A DNA stretch of 64,000 bases from Methylococcus sp. EFPC2 (GTDB lineage: Bacteria > Pseudomonadota > Gammaproteobacteria > Methylococcales > Methylococcaceae), in assembly GCF_016925495.1 (NCBI RefSeq), contig NZ_CP070492.1, forward strand, positions 1 to 64,000, read 5' to 3'. The position numbers were made by a program, and so were the translations under genes. The notes beneath the pieces were generated by a model that saw only the letters and a list, made by a program, of their open reading frames with translations, did no database searches and was not told the DNA's origin. This document shows positions 63,438 through 64,000 of this stretch, in pieces. The stretch's first letter is position 1, and each line of letters opens with the position of its first letter.

Positions 63438-63764
63438 ATGCCCAAGCCGAGTAAACACGTTTTCGTCTGCACGCAGAGCCGGCCGCCCGGCCATCCGCGC
63501 GGTTCCTGCGGCCAACTGGGCTGCACCGCGGTGTTCCAGACCTTCATGCAGCAATTCGACCAGGGGCAGTTGTATGGCAAGTATGCCCTCACCGGTACCG
63601 GCTGCCTGGGCGCCTGCGATTCCGGCCCCACCGTGCTCGTTTACCCGGAAGGCGTGATGTACGCCAAGGTCAAGCCGGAAGACGTATCGGCCATCGTGGA
63701 ACAGCATTTGAAAAACGACCAGCCGGTCGAAAGCCTGCTCGCGCCCGCCGCGGTGTGGGGCTGA
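63438..63764 (+). CDS. Thioredoxin-fold [2Fe-2S] ferredoxin
   Basis: A 108-residue thioredoxin-like [2Fe-2S] ferredoxin (Shethna FeSI / Clostridium 2Fe ferredoxin type). The pattern HVFVCTQSRPPGHPRGSCG and GTGCLGACDSGPTVLVYPEGVMY gives the four cluster Cys residues. An AGGAG site precedes ATG. Homologues occur near nifW or nifV in Azotobacter. Its partner is unknown. Confidence 0.94.
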   Translation: MPKPSKHVFVCTQSRPPGHPRGSCGQLGCTAVFQTFMQQFDQGQLYGKYALTGTGCLGACDSGPTVLVYPEGVMYAKVKPEDVSAIVEQHLKNDQPVESLLAPAAVWG

Positions 63765-63789
63765 CCGGCCAGCTTGCGGAGTAACGGAT

Positions 63790-64000
63790 TTGGAAGCCAC
63801 GCGCGCCTTTTATGCCGGCAGCCTGCCCGACAAGGTCGGCGGCTTGCTCGAAGAAGTCATGAGTTCCTATGCGGATACCGCGCGGGCGGAAACCCTGCTG
63901 CAACAGGCGCATAGCGCAGCTCCGGACGCCCTGCCGGTGTATTTCTCCATGTACAAGTTCTATTTCTACAAGGGACGCCTGGAGGACGCCGAACTGGCCG
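63790..64000 (+). CDS. TPR-like protein, paralogue of 42197-42793 (5' part only)
   Basis: The first 70 codons of a gene that runs off the window. A TTG at 63790 with a GGAG site 8 bp upstream is the likely start. The segment ALPVYFSMYKFYFYKGRLEDAEL matches AAVYIGKYRFYFYKNRLAEAL of the TPR-like protein beside nifB's array, so the two are related. It lies 25 bp after the ferredoxin gene. Confidence 0.78.
   Translation, partial: MEATRAFYAGSLPDKVGGLLEEVMSSYADTARAETLLQQAHSAAPDALPVYFSMYKFYFYKGRLEDAELA

Overview
This 64 kb, GC-rich window is the core of a molybdenum-nitrogenase (nif) region from a free-living, aerobic gammaproteobacterium. Gene content and protein similarity recall Azotobacter and the gammaproteobacterial methanotrophs (Methylococcales): nif-linked rnf, a Shethna FeSII-type ferredoxin, an LRV protein, long-chain flavodoxin NifF, and an isc-nifV-nifW operon. 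The host assignment is inference, because no methane-oxidation gene lies in the window.

Layout. 1-5 kb: end of an rnf operon (rnfG, E, H), bacterioferritin, DUF364 protein, iscX and small unknowns. 4.5-10 kb (minus strand): an operon divergent from nifH that encodes a degenerate receiver protein, truncated hemoglobin, Rieske protein, Cys-rich protein, ArsC-like nitrogenase-associated protein, a double SagB/ThcOx flavin dehydrogenase, rhodanese and ankyrin protein. 10.5-20.7 kb: nifHDK, FeSII, nifE (with a fused Bfd-like domain), nifN, nifX and small partners, fdxB, nifQ. 20.7-27.8 kb: mostly housekeeping (ygfZ, apaG, ald, clpP, clpX, lon), then nifF. 28.7-31.5 kb: an accessory patch with small toxin-antitoxin-like genes, a frameshifted antitoxin, yefM-yoeB and interspersed palindromic repeats. 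31.6-35.7 kb: amine-oxidase-like protein, a ModC-like protein with broken ATPase motifs, and a YkgJ-type protein. 35.8-45 kb (minus): a long nifB-led array (nifB, fdxN, IscA-like, TPR, LRV, two nifZ, nifS, nifT, DegT aminotransferase, ferredoxin, Sir2-like, bolA). 45.4-49 kb (minus): cysM-cysE-nifA. 49.2-56 kb: Fe-S oxidoreductase, porin, tacAT module, a NifL-like transmitter without PAS domains, bfd. 56.5-64 kb: iscS-iscU-erpA-iscA-hscB-hscA-fdx-nifV-nifW-[2Fe-2S] ferredoxin-TPR.

Regulation ties it together. I find nine pairs of a TGT-N10-ACA NifA site and a GG-N10-GC sigma-54 promoter, with 63-105 bp between the centre of the site and the -24 element. They lie before nifH, the divergent receiver/hemoglobin operon, nifE, nifB, cysM-cysE-nifA, the Fe-S oxidoreductase, the PAS-less NifL, bfd and the whole isc-nifV operon. 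Two further sigma-54-like sites, before nifF and the amine oxidase, lack a perfect upstream site. NifA carries the C-X11-C-X19-C-X4-C motif of oxygen-sensitive NifA proteins, while the only NifL relative in the window keeps just its transmitter and ATP-binding parts. The most interesting reading is a split control circuit (NifA senses oxygen or iron itself, the short NifL handles other signals) driving nitrogenase, a dedicated Isc machine, cysteine supply and several oxygen-protection or redox genes together.
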